Assembly (NCBI GenBank): GCA_951828515.1
Contig: OX639992.1
Span: forward strand, 3,016,217 to 3,080,216
Direction of reading: 5' to 3'
DNA length: 64,000 bases
From: an uncultured Poribacteria bacterium
Lineage (GTDB): Bacteria > Poribacteria > WGA-4E > WGA-3G
Shown: piece after piece, positions 27,671-36,656 of the stretch
Layout: every line of letters starts with the position of its first letter
Numbering within the stretch: position 1 is the first letter of the stretch
Translations under genes and position numbers: made by a program
The notes under the pieces: model-generated
What the model was told of the DNA's origin: nothing
Databases searched by the model: none
The model's input: only the letters and a program-made list of their open reading frames with translations

Positions 27671-27675
27671 TTAAA
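27603..27675 (+). repeat. dispersed SD-bearing element, truncated copy 4
   Basis: Retains GGCGGCTCTACGGAGAGG and the end ACCGCAAGGAATAATTAAA, but lacks the hairpin start. It lies back to back with copy 3. Its end occupies the position of the ribosome-binding site for the Trm112-like gene. Confidence 0.65.
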
Positions 27676-27846
27676 ATTTCAAAAACGCTACTTGACATTC
27701 TCGCATGTCCAGCATGTAAAGGTGAGATAGAACACGATGAAGCCGCACAGAAATTGGTATGCGTCGGTGAGTGTCAGCGTCGCTACCCGATCCGTGAAGG
27801 CATCCCTGTGATGCTTATTGATGAGGCAGAAATGCCGGACGAATAA
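27604..27846 (+). CDS. Trm112-family zinc-ribbon-like protein
   Basis: The conserved part starts at about residue 25: ISKTLLDILACPACKGEIE, then LVCVGECQRRYPIREGIPVML. This is the Trm112/UPF0434 fold, a small zinc-binding protein that in other organisms activates methyltransferases. Only some of the usual Cys positions are visible (CPAC, C...C). The listed start, ATG 27604, would add 24 residues encoded by element copy 4. Alternatively translation begins at ATT 27676 after AAGGA, a rare start codon known from infC. The gene is 14 nt before the glycosyltransferase. Confidence 0.8.
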   Translation: MEGGSTERIVIYSSDLTEPQGIIKISKTLLDILACPACKGEIEHDEAAQKLVCVGECQRRYPIREGIPVMLIDEAEMPDE

Positions 27847-27860
27847 CGGCGATCGCCACC

Positions 27861-29099
27861 ATGAAGATTTTATTTTTAAGCCTACGGTGTCCGTATCCAC
27901 CGCATCGGGGCGATCGGATCCGGTCTTACAATTTTATTAAGCAGCTTTCGAAACAACATGCCGTAACCCTTGTTTACTTTGCTGAATCTGAAAGCGATAT
28001 TGAATCCGCGAAGCATTTAGAACCTTTTTGTGAACGCGTAGAGTGGGTCCGTTTCCATCGTTCTTTTGCGTTCATAAATACGGGGATCCACTGCTTATCG
28101 GCTCGTCCCCTTCAGCTGCATTACTGGTACGCACCCCAGATGCAACGGAAGATCAACCAACTCCTCGAACAAGAGAACTTTGAGTTGATTCACGCGCAAC
28201 TCTTTCGGATGGGACAATACGTAACGGAAGTCCAAGGTCCCACCAAAGTCTTAGATTTGTGCGATTCGTTGGCACTGAATCTCAGCAGACGCGCTGAACT
28301 TGAAAGCAATCCGTGGCTTGCGAAAATTAAATTAGATTGCACTCCAAAGCGTTTTTTGGTAAAATTGGAAGAAAAGCGGGTACGGCGTTACGAAGTCAAC
28401 ATTATGAAGGCTTTTGACTGCGGCACCGTTGTCGCACGCTTCGATCGGGACTATCTCTTGAAGCAGGACGATAGCCTGAATCTGTCAATAGTTCCGATGG
28501 GGGTTGATCTCGGGTACTTTCAACCGAATCCAACAAAACAGCCTGTACCATTGATGCTCTTTACCGGAACGATGAACTATTTTCCGAATTCGGATGCCGC
28601 AACCTATTTTTGTAATGAGATTTTTCCGCGTATCCGAGAAAGCCATCCGAGCGCGCAGTTTTATATAGTAGGCAATCATCCATCGGATCAAGTAAAGCGG
28701 CTTGAAACACAGGAAGGTGTAGTTGTCACCGGTTATGTCCCGGATGTCCGTCCCTATTTTGAAAAGGCATCTGTTTTTGTCGCGCCTTTACGTGCCGGAT
28801 CGGGTATACAAACTAAAAATCTGGAGGCAATGGCAATGGGGGTCCCCGTCGTCACAACCTCTGTTGGCGCAATGGGGTTAGAGGCAGACGAAGGGAAGGA
28901 ACTACTCGTTGCAGATACACCTGCTGACTTCGCGAAACACGTCGTTCATTTGCTCAACGATGAGCATTCAAGAGAAGCCCTTGCGCAAACCGCCAGAACT
29001 CGTGTCGAAACTAATTATAGTTGGGAGGCTATTGGGGAACGTCTGAAGCATGTCTATGCACAAGCTGCGCATACACCGAAATTTGAAACAAATCCGTAA
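27861..29099 (+). CDS. glycosyltransferase family 4 protein
   Basis: A 412-residue GT-B fold glycosyltransferase. The N-terminal ILFLSLRCPYPPHRGDRIRS resembles the TIGR03087-type sugar transferases of exopolysaccharide (PEP-CTERM/EpsH-associated) clusters. The C-terminal half has the donor-binding pattern LMLFTGTMNYFPN, VVVTGYVPDVRPYF, VFVAPLRAGSGIQTKNLEAMAMG and VVTTSVGAMGLEA, with the E-x7-E-like AGSGIQTKNLEAM motif. It is cytoplasmic, at the membrane face. The sugar is unknown. The downstream dehydratase and sugar transferase indicate a polysaccharide locus; no PEP-CTERM protein is visible in this window. Confidence 0.88.
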   Translation: MKILFLSLRCPYPPHRGDRIRSYNFIKQLSKQHAVTLVYFAESESDIESAKHLEPFCERVEWVRFHRSFAFINTGIHCLSARPLQLHYWYAPQMQRKINQLLEQENFELIHAQLFRMGQYVTEVQGPTKVLDLCDSLALNLSRRAELESNPWLAKIKLDCTPKRFLVKLEEKRVRRYEVNIMKAFDCGTVVARFDRDYLLKQDDSLNLSIVPMGVDLGYFQPNPTKQPVPLMLFTGTMNYFPNSDAATYFCNEIFPRIRESHPSAQFYIVGNHPSDQVKRLETQEGVVVTGYVPDVRPYFEKASVFVAPLRAGSGIQTKNLEAMAMGVPVVTTSVGAMGLEADEGKELLVADTPADFAKHVVHLLNDEHSREALAQTARTRVETNYSWEAIGERLKHVYAQAAHTPKFETNP

Positions 29100-29204
29100 T
29101 CTGCCCCGTAAAGTTATTAATACAACTCGAGACCGGTGTTTGTATCTTATTGATTGATGGTAAGCCTTTAAGTGCCCTAATCACCACCAATGCATAGAAC
29201 CTTG

Positions 29205-29252
29205 ATTGGGTTGTAAGACCAATCGGATCAGAAACCCAATAATTAAAAAAGC
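29205..29252 (+). repeat. ATTGGGTTGT dispersed repeat, copy 1
   Basis: ATTGGGTTGTAAGACCAATC, then CAGAAAC and ATAATTAAAAAAG. A second copy is at 41159-41206 with the same order of blocks. ATTGG and CCAAT form a short inverted pair. Confidence 0.6.
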
Positions 29253-29289
29253 GGAAACCCAATCGTTAAATACTCTTGAGGAGGGAAAT

Positions 29290-31317
29290 ATGGATAGACC
29301 GAAAATAAAGTGGAGTTTTACAATTGTTGTTGACGTATTTCTCGTCAATCTCGCATTTCTATTCGCGTACCTAACCAGTAGGCAACTCGGTTTTGATTTT
29401 TTAGAGCAACCCGCACCACTTTTCGCTATACTGCAGAGTGTAGACACATCTCCTTTCCAACCACAGCATGTTATTGGACTCGGTATCGCCGCTATTGTCA
29501 CCATAGTTCGTATCGGTCTGCTGTTAGCCTTCAATCTGTACAAACCAATATGGCAATATGCCGCCGCTAAGGAATTCCGCGCCTTGGCAACCGCGATCAT
29601 CTTCGCGACTGTAGGACTCATCGGGCTTTCCATGTTATTGAAGATTGCTTGGGTCCTTTTCTTGATTGATGGATTTTATAACTTCGCACTCATCGGATTT
29701 ACCAAATTCTCTGTGCAAATTCTACAGCAAGATAAACGGTCAGGACGTAGAAAATATCAGAAGGACGTAGGCGCAGTCGTCCCGAATTCTGAACCACAAT
29801 TGCCTATACAAAAATTATCAACGAAAGTTCTTATCGTTGGCGCAGGTGAAACAGGTATCGGTGTACTCCGTGCCCTGAGAAACCATCCTGAAAAAGGGTA
29901 TGTGCCAGTCGGCTTTATTGACGATGCACCACACAAAGTCAGCAGGAGCGTCGCAGGACTTGAAGTATTGGGTACGACCCGCGACCTAACCTATATTGCT
30001 CGCAAGCGCGAGATCGATGAGGTTGTCATCGCTATCCCGTCAGCACCCGGCGGTAAGATTCGTGATATTATCCGACAGTGCGAATACAGGGGATGTCAGT
30101 TTAAAATCGTCCCCAACATTCATGCCATTCTTGAAGGGCGCGCCAGCGTCAGTCAGATCCGGGAAGTCCGATTTGAAGATCTCTTGAATCGGTCTACCTC
30201 GCAGATGGACCTCGCTGAAGTCTCTAAATATCTCTCCGGTAAACGCGTGATGGTAACCGGAGCTGGTGGTTCGATCGGTTCTGAACTCTGTCGCCAAGTA
30301 GCGAAGTTGAACCCAGAACTCCTTATCCTTTTCGGGCGCGGTGAAAACAGTCTCTACCATACAGATATAGAACTCCGGGAGTCCGAACCGCAACTCAATC
30401 GCGCTTTAGTGATCGGCGACATTCGAGATAATGCTAAAGTTTCGCAAGTTACACGCAAGTATCGCCCCGATATTATTTTCCACGCTGCTGCACACAAGCA
30501 TGTTAAATTTATGGAGAACCATCCCGATGAAGCCGTCAAAAACAACATACTTGGCACGCAAAATCTCATCAATGCCGCAATCGAACATGAGGTAGAGGCT
30601 TTCATACTCGTTTCATCAGATAAAGCCGTAAACCCGACGAGCGTTTATGGGGCATCCAAACGTGTTACAGAGAAGTTGGTTCAGTGCAAAGCGAAGCAGA
30701 ACGGCACCCGATTTATCGCAGTCCGATTCGGGAACGTTATCGGGAGTCGGGCAAGTGTAATCCCCAATTTCAGACGGCAGATCGCTAAAGGGGGGCCTGT
30801 CACCGTCACACATCGCGAAGCGACACGCTACTTCATGACGATTCCAGAAGCTGTGCAACTCCTTATCCAAGCGGGTACGATGGGAAATGACGGCGAAATC
30901 CTAATGTTAGACATGGGAGAACCGATTAAAATTCTTGACCTCGCTCAAGATCTTATCCGCCTTTCTGGACTTGAAGTCGATAGGGACATCAAGATTGAAT
31001 TTACAGGGTTAGAACCGGGCGAAAAATTGTACGAGGAACTCCTGACCCCTCAAGAAGGTGTTACAGCAACAAAGCACCAGCGTATTTTCGTCGCACAGTT
31101 GGAGCAGATAGAGGAACGTCAACTCTTCTCCCAGATAAAGGAACTCTCACAACTCGCAGACGCTCTGGATTCAGAAGGTATTGTTTCTAAATTCCAAGAA
31201 CTGGTCCCAACATATCAGCCGAACCGCGCGTTCTTGACAGAAAGCGATATAGATAGCGCGTCTGAGATTATCCAATTTCCTACGGAAACGGAAGCCGCCA
31301 GAGCGAACCGCCGTTAG
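29290..31317 (+). CDS. FlaA1/CapD-type nucleotide-sugar 4,6-dehydratase (membrane-bound)
   Basis: A 675-residue protein with four N-terminal membrane spans. A CoA-binding-like Rossmann domain follows (VLIVGAGETGIGVLRAL), then a short-chain dehydrogenase domain with VMVTGAGGSIGSELCRQ, SSDKAVNPTSVYGASKR (catalytic Ser/Thr-Tyr-Lys) and FGNVIGS. Such enzymes convert UDP-GlcNAc-type donors into 4-keto-6-deoxy sugars for surface glycans (family knowledge). I chose the ATG at 29290 because GAGGAGGG lies 5 nt upstream; the frame is open earlier but that part has no match. It is followed 21 nt later by the sugar transferase. Confidence 0.92.
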   Translation: MDRPKIKWSFTIVVDVFLVNLAFLFAYLTSRQLGFDFLEQPAPLFAILQSVDTSPFQPQHVIGLGIAAIVTIVRIGLLLAFNLYKPIWQYAAAKEFRALATAIIFATVGLIGLSMLLKIAWVLFLIDGFYNFALIGFTKFSVQILQQDKRSGRRKYQKDVGAVVPNSEPQLPIQKLSTKVLIVGAGETGIGVLRALRNHPEKGYVPVGFIDDAPHKVSRSVAGLEVLGTTRDLTYIARKREIDEVVIAIPSAPGGKIRDIIRQCEYRGCQFKIVPNIHAILEGRASVSQIREVRFEDLLNRSTSQMDLAEVSKYLSGKRVMVTGAGGSIGSELCRQVAKLNPELLILFGRGENSLYHTDIELRESEPQLNRALVIGDIRDNAKVSQVTRKYRPDIIFHAAAHKHVKFMENHPDEAVKNNILGTQNLINAAIEHEVEAFILVSSDKAVNPTSVYGASKRVTEKLVQCKAKQNGTRFIAVRFGNVIGSRASVIPNFRRQIAKGGPVTVTHREATRYFMTIPEAVQLLIQAGTMGNDGEILMLDMGEPIKILDLAQDLIRLSGLEVDRDIKIEFTGLEPGEKLYEELLTPQEGVTATKHQRIFVAQLEQIEERQLFSQIKELSQLADALDSEGIVSKFQELVPTYQPNRAFLTESDIDSASEIIQFPTETEAARANRR

Positions 31318-31338
31318 CCCACAAAATAGGATAAGCGC

Positions 31339-32007
31339 ATGCCTCATACCAAGCGTTTAACCACAGGAATTCAAGATGATATAGAACCCAAACGCGACTG
31401 GGCAAAACGGACGTTCGACCTTCTGTTCGCAACAATTGGACTCGTGCTTTTGTCCCCCCTTTTTTTCCTTGGGATCTTGCTCGCAAAATTGCAATCAAAA
31501 GGACCTATGTTTTACAAAGCAAAACGGGTCGGTAGAAGCGAAGTCATCTTTGAAATGTACAAATTCAGGACTATGGTAGTAGATGCGGATACGCTCGGTG
31601 GTAGTTTGACAACCTATAGGGATAAGCGGATTACATCCATCGGCAGGTTTTTGAGATGGACAAAGTTGGATGAACTCCCGAACTTGATAAATGTTATTAA
31701 AGGTGAAATGAGTCTCATTGGACCACGTCCGGAGGCACCCGATTACGTCAAGCACTACACACAAACGCAGAAACAGGTCCTGCAAGTAAAGCCAGGGATG
31801 ACCGGTCCATCGCAGCTCGCGAACCGCGATGAAGAGGAGAAACTCAAAGGGCATCTCGACGCTGAGCATTACTACATCACAGAATTAATGCCAGAAAAAC
31901 TCGCATTGGATCTCCACTATGTTGCGACACAGAGCATCGTCACCGATATCGGATGGTTGCTAAAAACCTTTTGGGTAGTCATCTTCGCGCCGCGCCGTTC
32001 CAAATAA
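31339..32007 (+). CDS. undecaprenyl-phosphate sugar phosphotransferase (bacterial sugar transferase)
   Basis: A 222-residue protein, equal to the catalytic C-terminal part of WcaJ/WbaP/EpsL-type initiating glycosyltransferases. A re-entrant hydrophobic segment (RTFDLLFATIGLVLLSPLFF) is followed by KAKRVGRSEVIFEMYKFRTM, the DELPNLINVIKGEMSLIGPRPE core and KPGMTGPSQL. It transfers a sugar-1-phosphate to the lipid carrier at the inner membrane, starting polymer assembly. It lies 21 nt after the dehydratase, so the pair probably make and load the first sugar. Confidence 0.92.
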   Translation: MPHTKRLTTGIQDDIEPKRDWAKRTFDLLFATIGLVLLSPLFFLGILLAKLQSKGPMFYKAKRVGRSEVIFEMYKFRTMVVDADTLGGSLTTYRDKRITSIGRFLRWTKLDELPNLINVIKGEMSLIGPRPEAPDYVKHYTQTQKQVLQVKPGMTGPSQLANRDEEEKLKGHLDAEHYYITELMPEKLALDLHYVATQSIVTDIGWLLKTFWVVIFAPRRSK

Positions 32008-32361
32008 GGTTTTTAATTTATGGACTCTGGGCTGCGCTCCATTTCATTACGCGCAGATTTTCGGCAAGTTTTATTGGGTTTGTGAATTTTGACCTTTCTT
32101 TTCTTAAACCCAAGCGTGTAGCCTGCATTCTCACTGCGAAGCAGGCGCAGGCGGATTCAAGGGACGCACTTCAAAGTCCAGACGCACCCTGTTCCTCCGC
32201 AAGGTAAAGTTAAAGATCCGCAAGGTAAAATTAAAAGTCAGTCATCAGCAAAGAGTTTTTTTAACCCAAGTATGTAGCCTGCAACAGCGGCGCAGGCGGA
32301 TTTGAGGGACGCACTTCAAAGTCCAGACGCACCCTGTTCCTCCGCAAGGTAAAATTAAAAT
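32008..32361 (+). repeat. intergenic pair of SD-bearing elements (copies 5 and 6)
   Basis: Copy 5 spans ~32116-32236: a hairpin-like start with GCCTGCATTCTCACTGCGAAG, then GGGACGCACTTCAAAGTCCAG, then CCTCCGCAAGGTAAAGTTAAA and a second short CCGCAAGGTAAAATTAAAA. Copy 6 spans ~32273-32361: GCCTGCAACAGCGGCGCAGGC, the same GGGACGCACTTCAAAGTCC, and an end 1 nt before the SppA ATG at 32362. The two share the middle ~40 nt almost exactly. Confidence 0.85.
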
Positions 32362-33228
32362 ATGAAAAAGAGGCGTGTTTACATTATCTTAGGAAGTATC
32401 ATCGTGCTGTTCTTCCTGCTGCTGATTTTACGTTCAATAGGCGGCAACATATCGATCGGACAGAAGGTCGCAGTGGTAGACATCACAGGTGTTATCTCTC
32501 GTTCAGATGCAACGATCAAACTGATTCACACCTATCGCGATGATCCGAATATCAAAGCAATTATAGTTAGAATCGACTCTCCTGGTGGTAGTGTTGCCCC
32601 GGTCCAAGAGATTTACAGCGAATTGAAGAAGATAGAGAAACCGGTGGTCGCTTCAATGGGAGGCAGTGCGGCATCTGGTGGCTACTATGTCGCGTGCGCC
32701 GCCGATACAATCTTCGCAAACCCTGGGACTTTGACAGGGAGCATCGGCGTTATTATGCAATTCACACAACTAAAAGGCTTGTATGACAAAGTTGGCTTAG
32801 GGCATCAGGTCATTAAGAGCGGCGACTTTAAAGATACAGGTTCACCCTTTCGTGAGTTGACGGAACAGGAGCGGGCAGTTCTCCAATCCACCGTGGACGA
32901 TGTTTACGATCAATTTGTGGATACAATCTTCGAGGCACGAGGGGATCTCTTAACGCGTGCTGAAATTGTTGAACTCGCTGATGGACGAATTTACTCTGGA
33001 AAGCAAGCATTAGATTCAAAACTGCTGGACCAACTCGGTAATCTCCCAGATGCAATCAAAACCGCCGCAGGGTTAGCAGGTATTGAAGGCAAACCCAAGG
33101 TGGTACGTAAGGAGAAAAAGACCTCACTGCTCGAACAACTCGTCGGTGTTAGGCAGATGCCCTCTTTGGATGAGATGTTCAGTCCCCCCGGTGTCACTTT
33201 TCGTTATGAAATGTACCTTGGCAAATAG
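32362..33228 (+). CDS. sppA: signal peptide peptidase SppA (S49 family)
   Basis: A 288-residue membrane-anchored serine protease of the short SppA type. It has an N-terminal membrane helix at residues 8-24, then VVDITGVI, IDSPGGSV, GGSAASGGYYVA with the catalytic Ser at about 105, and IKSGDFKDTGSPF with the catalytic Lys at about 157. Ser-Lys spacing (52) matches known single-domain SppA proteins. It degrades cleaved signal peptides in the membrane (family knowledge). Its only Shine-Dalgarno is the AAGGT of element copy 6. Confidence 0.93.
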   Translation: MKKRRVYIILGSIIVLFFLLLILRSIGGNISIGQKVAVVDITGVISRSDATIKLIHTYRDDPNIKAIIVRIDSPGGSVAPVQEIYSELKKIEKPVVASMGGSAASGGYYVACAADTIFANPGTLTGSIGVIMQFTQLKGLYDKVGLGHQVIKSGDFKDTGSPFRELTEQERAVLQSTVDDVYDQFVDTIFEARGDLLTRAEIVELADGRIYSGKQALDSKLLDQLGNLPDAIKTAAGLAGIEGKPKVVRKEKKTSLLEQLVGVRQMPSLDEMFSPPGVTFRYEMYLGK

Positions 33229-33256
33229 CCGTCAGCAAATTGGCTATTAGCAATCA

Positions 33257-33389
33257 TAGGACTTACGCATTGCCTCTTAAAGTCCCCCTGATAAGGGGGA
33301 TTTAGGGGGTTAAATGCGACAAAATACTCTCACTGCAAGGCATTTTCAGCGAGATATACTGTTTCTCTGTTTAATTTGCGTAAGTCCTG
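33257..33389 (+). mobile_element. 133-bp MITE with GGACTTACGCA termini
   Basis: Left end TAGGACTTACGCA (33257-33269) and right end TGCGTAAGTCCTG (33377-33389) are inverted copies with one mismatch. AATCA flanks both sides (33252-33256 and 33390-33394) as a target duplication. The interior carries GTCCCCCTGATAAGGGGG and GATTTAGGGGGTT; a related segment is at 15739-15772. No transposase. Heptads (33432-33482) follow up to the next gene. Confidence 0.85.
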
Positions 33390-33489
33390 AATCAGTAAAG
33401 AGGATTATCGGTTGTCGGTAAGAGGTTTTCGTTTAACAAAAACCTCTTGTAACTGACTGCTGACTGCCGACAGCCGACTGCCATAAAAG

Positions 33490-34686
33490 ATGAATGACAC
33501 GTATCAAGTTAACCAGCACTGGGAAAAACTTGCGAGTCGAATTGTCAAGCCCCAACAGGTTGTACTTGTGATAGGAGCAACCGATGTTGGAAAATCAACC
33601 TTCTGCCGTTTTTTGGCTGATTCTGCCATTGATCGGGGTTTGAAGACTGCTTTTGTGGATGCAGATGTCGGACAATCTCAAATCGGTCCCCCCACGACAA
33701 TCGGTATGAAATTTCTTACCCCATCAAGTTCCCCTGTCCAGTTCAATGGCACCGCTGACCAACTCTATTTTGTAGGAGATCTGTCACCACGAGGACACTC
33801 TCCTGAAATGCTAACGGGGACTCGGTTGATGGTGGATCGCGCACGTGAAACCGGTGCTGATTTCATTGTCGTTGATACGACCGGTTACATTCACGACGCA
33901 CCTGCTGTTACTCTCAAACAGCGCAAAATCGAACTCATCAGACCGAACCACGTAGTATGCCTCGGGCGTTCCAGCGAATTGAAGCGGATAACCGCATGCT
34001 ACAGTCAACAGGACTGGCTCAATATTCATTACCTTCTTCCACACCGGAATGTCCGATCTAAAAGTAGCAAGGCGCGCAACCGATACCGAAAAGCCCGATT
34101 TGATGCCTATTTTGGCGTAGCGTGCGATCCAAAACTTGCTGTCGAAAGTGGCGTAGCGTGCGATCCAAAACTTGCTGTCGAAAGTGACGAAGCGTGCGAT
34201 CCAAAACTTGCTGTCGAAAGTGACGAAGCGTGCGATCCAAAACTTGATGTACAAAAATCCGAAAACAGCATCCAACACCTACCATTTGAACAGATTCGCG
34301 CTGAGCGCACCCCTTTCTTTATCGGACGCATCGCAAATGAGAAAGAATTAGAAATCCTTTCTCGGCTTGCCGAGACGCAAGTTCACCACGCTGAATGGGG
34401 ACATCGCACCTTGTGCCTTATCGCGTCAAAATCACTTTCCAAAGCAACTATCACGCATATCAAAAACTATCTAAGTTTGAGGCGCGTCACAACAGAAGTC
34501 CGCACTTATTTTCAACGCCGTTTGATTGGTTTAATTGATACGACCGGTAATACCTACGCCATTGGGATCATTGAATCTATCGATTTCCAAAAGCGAGAAT
34601 TCAGTATCCATTGTCCATTTTCAAAGGGGAGCGGTACCGTGAAGAAGGCGTGTGCCATCCAATTTGGTAATTACCAATTAAAATAA
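33490..34686 (+). CDS. Clp1/Grc3-like polynucleotide 5'-hydroxyl-kinase domain protein with internal tandem repeat
   Basis: A 398-residue P-loop protein. LVIGATDVGKSTFCRFLAD (27-45) and AFVDADVGQSQIGPPTTIGM (55-75) are the signature of the Clp1/Grc3 family, which in eukaryotes and archaea phosphorylates 5'-OH RNA or DNA ends. VVDTTGYIHD gives Walker B. The nucleic-acid substrate here is not known. Residues ~209-252 consist of a 12-residue unit (GVACDPKLAVES and variants) repeated nearly four times, a feature I do not know from the family. The C-terminal domain (IGRIANEKELEI onward) is conserved. The gene directly precedes the ABC exporter. Confidence 0.85.
   Translation: MNDTYQVNQHWEKLASRIVKPQQVVLVIGATDVGKSTFCRFLADSAIDRGLKTAFVDADVGQSQIGPPTTIGMKFLTPSSSPVQFNGTADQLYFVGDLSPRGHSPEMLTGTRLMVDRARETGADFIVVDTTGYIHDAPAVTLKQRKIELIRPNHVVCLGRSSELKRITACYSQQDWLNIHYLLPHRNVRSKSSKARNRYRKARFDAYFGVACDPKLAVESGVACDPKLAVESDEACDPKLAVESDEACDPKLDVQKSENSIQHLPFEQIRAERTPFFIGRIANEKELEILSRLAETQVHHAEWGHRTLCLIASKSLSKATITHIKNYLSLRRVTTEVRTYFQRRLIGLIDTTGNTYAIGIIESIDFQKREFSIHCPFSKGSGTVKKACAIQFGNYQLK
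34114..34251 (+). repeat. 36-bp coding tandem repeat inside the Clp1-like gene
   Basis: Unit GGCGTAGCGTGCGATCCAAA plus 16 nt, with ~3.8 copies. Copies 1 and 2 begin GGCGTA, copies 3 and 4 GACGAA. The length is a multiple of three, so the reading frame is kept. It is also open in several frames on both strands. Confidence 0.95.
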
Positions 34687-34736
34687 AGTAAGTCGATTGG
34701 GTTTCACCCTCGGTTCAACCAACAGATAGACTCGGT

Positions 34737-36656
34737 ATGGATAAAAAAACTTTCGCAAAAAATGCAATTTTTACTCGATTTGTCCGGTATCATGCACCCT
34801 ACACCGGTTCCCTTCTCATAGCAATGGCTTTTGCCTTGGTAGTTGCCGTGTGCGACTTAGGGGCTATCCAGATTTTAGCAGATACGATTAATACACTTGA
34901 AATTGTCGGTGGAAATCCATTTGAAGAAACTGTGTCCATCCGGTACTTTCAGCGTGAAGGTCTGTTGGCTTTCGACGGATTTGAGATGTCATTGGTAGAT
35001 GCAGGTGATGCCCTCAAAGCCTTCCTGTGGCTGCTGGGCGGATTGCTCATTCTCGTATTCGTCAAAGGGTTCTTCGTTTATGGCAACGATTACGTAATGG
35101 CGCGTGTTGCACACAAACTGGCTTTTCGGTTACGGAACGCACTCTACGAGCGCATTGTATCTGCACCCTTAGGCATCTTACGTGAAGAACGCACCGGCGA
35201 CCTCATGGCACGCATTACAGACGATGTCCGAGTGTGGCAAAACCTCGTCGCTGCGATGGCGAACATTGTCCGTGCTGTTGTTCTCGTGAGTGTCTTTGTC
35301 TCTGTAATGCTAATCACAAGTTTCAAACTCACGCTGTTCGTCCTGCTTATTCTCCCATTCCTTGCTTACTTCATCACATCTATCGGTGTGCGAATTCGCG
35401 GGGCCAGCATAGAAATTCAGCAACAGAGCGCAAATATCTATTCACAACTCAAAGAGACACTTGCCGGTATTAAAATTATCAAGAGTTTTACCTCTGAACA
35501 AACTGAAATCAAACGCTTCCGAACCATCAACTGGAACCAGTACTGTTCAGCGATCCGACGCGCCCGTTTCGCTGCACTTCTTCCACCAACGATTGAATGG
35601 TTGGGAGCCCTCGGTGTCGCAACTGTTTTCGGGTTAGGTTGCTGGCAAGTCATTACAGGACAGCTCTCCACAGGATGGTTTATCGGCTATGTTACGATGG
35701 TAAGCTGGATGTTCAAACCGATTAAAACGATTGGCAGTGTCAACAGTGCTTTACAACAGTGCCTCGTCTCTGCGAAACGGATCTTTTATCTCCTGGACTT
35801 CGGACCAGAGATGTATGATGGGAACGATGGACGCCAGTGTAATCTACATACGAAGTCTGAGGACACAGCAGGCGGGATTCAATTGCAAAATATCCGCGGC
35901 ACTGTCACATTTCAGAACGTCTCTTTTTCTTACTCGCACCCTTTAACAGCAGATTCGGATAATCAGTACACGAAGTCGAAACCTGTCATTGACAACGTAA
36001 CCTTTGAGGCAAAGTCGGGGGAAGTTGTAGCACTCGTGGGACCGAGTGGCAGTGGAAAAACAACCCTCCTGAACCTGCTGTTACGTTTCTATGAGGTAAA
36101 TTCAGGGAAAATCTTGATTGACGATGTCTCTATTTCCGAAGTAAATTTGGAGTCACTGCGACAAAGTATTGCCCTTGTTCCACAGGACACGTTCTTATTT
36201 GATGGCACAATTATGGAAAACATCGGCTACGGATGCCCGGATGCCACTGATGAGGCGGTTATCGCAGCGGCGAAAAGGGCAAACGCACACGAGTTCATTA
36301 CGAAAACCCCGCAAGGTTATACGACTCCAATCGGTGAGGCGGGTATGAAACTCTCTGGTGGTGAACAGCAGCGCTTATCTATCGCACGTGCGCTCTTAAA
36401 AGATGCACCGATTCTTATCTTAGATGAAGCTACATCCTCATTGGATACGCAGTCTGAAGCACTCATCCAAGAATCGCTGGCAAACCTGATGGAAGGGAGA
36501 ACCAGTTTTATTATTGCGCACCGACTTTCAACAGTTGTTCGGGCTGACAAAATTCTCGTTATTAAGGATGGGGAAATTCTGGAGACTGGAACGCACGAAA
36601 TACTGCTGGCAAAGAGAGGATTATATCAAAAACTCTGCGAAATGCAGTTCAGTTAA
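34737..36656 (+). CDS. ABC exporter (MsbA/lipid-exporter type half transporter)
   Basis: A 639-residue fused TMD-NBD protein that works as a homodimer. About six membrane helices cover residues 20-330, with the coupling-helix region containing EERTGDLMARITDDV. The nucleotide-binding domain from ~385 has Walker A GPSGSGKTT, Q-loop VPQDTFLFDGT, the signature LSGGEQQR, Walker B ILILDEATSSLD and the H-loop IIAHRLSTV. Substrate: family members flip lipid A or drugs, and the nearby polysaccharide genes are at a distance, so the cargo is not assigned. There is a ~50-residue insertion after the first helix (ESDGFEMSLVDAG region) and a longer linker before the NBD. Confidence 0.93.
   Translation: MDKKTFAKNAIFTRFVRYHAPYTGSLLIAMAFALVVAVCDLGAIQILADTINTLEIVGGNPFEETVSIRYFQREGLLAFDGFEMSLVDAGDALKAFLWLLGGLLILVFVKGFFVYGNDYVMARVAHKLAFRLRNALYERIVSAPLGILREERTGDLMARITDDVRVWQNLVAAMANIVRAVVLVSVFVSVMLITSFKLTLFVLLILPFLAYFITSIGVRIRGASIEIQQQSANIYSQLKETLAGIKIIKSFTSEQTEIKRFRTINWNQYCSAIRRARFAALLPPTIEWLGALGVATVFGLGCWQVITGQLSTGWFIGYVTMVSWMFKPIKTIGSVNSALQQCLVSAKRIFYLLDFGPEMYDGNDGRQCNLHTKSEDTAGGIQLQNIRGTVTFQNVSFSYSHPLTADSDNQYTKSKPVIDNVTFEAKSGEVVALVGPSGSGKTTLLNLLLRFYEVNSGKILIDDVSISEVNLESLRQSIALVPQDTFLFDGTIMENIGYGCPDATDEAVIAAAKRANAHEFITKTPQGYTTPIGEAGMKLSGGEQQRLSIARALLKDAPILILDEATSSLDTQSEALIQESLANLMEGRTSFIIAHRLSTVVRADKILVIKDGEILETGTHEILLAKRGLYQKLCEMQFS

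Noticed and set aside
34114-34251. CRISPR-like or non-coding repeat
   Set aside because: The unit is a multiple of three, in frame, and lies between conserved parts of the kinase protein.
33811-34278. Minus-strand frame encoding FDSKFWIAR repeats
   Set aside because: A by-product of the 36-bp repeat inside the Clp1-like gene; no promoter, ribosome-binding site or homology.
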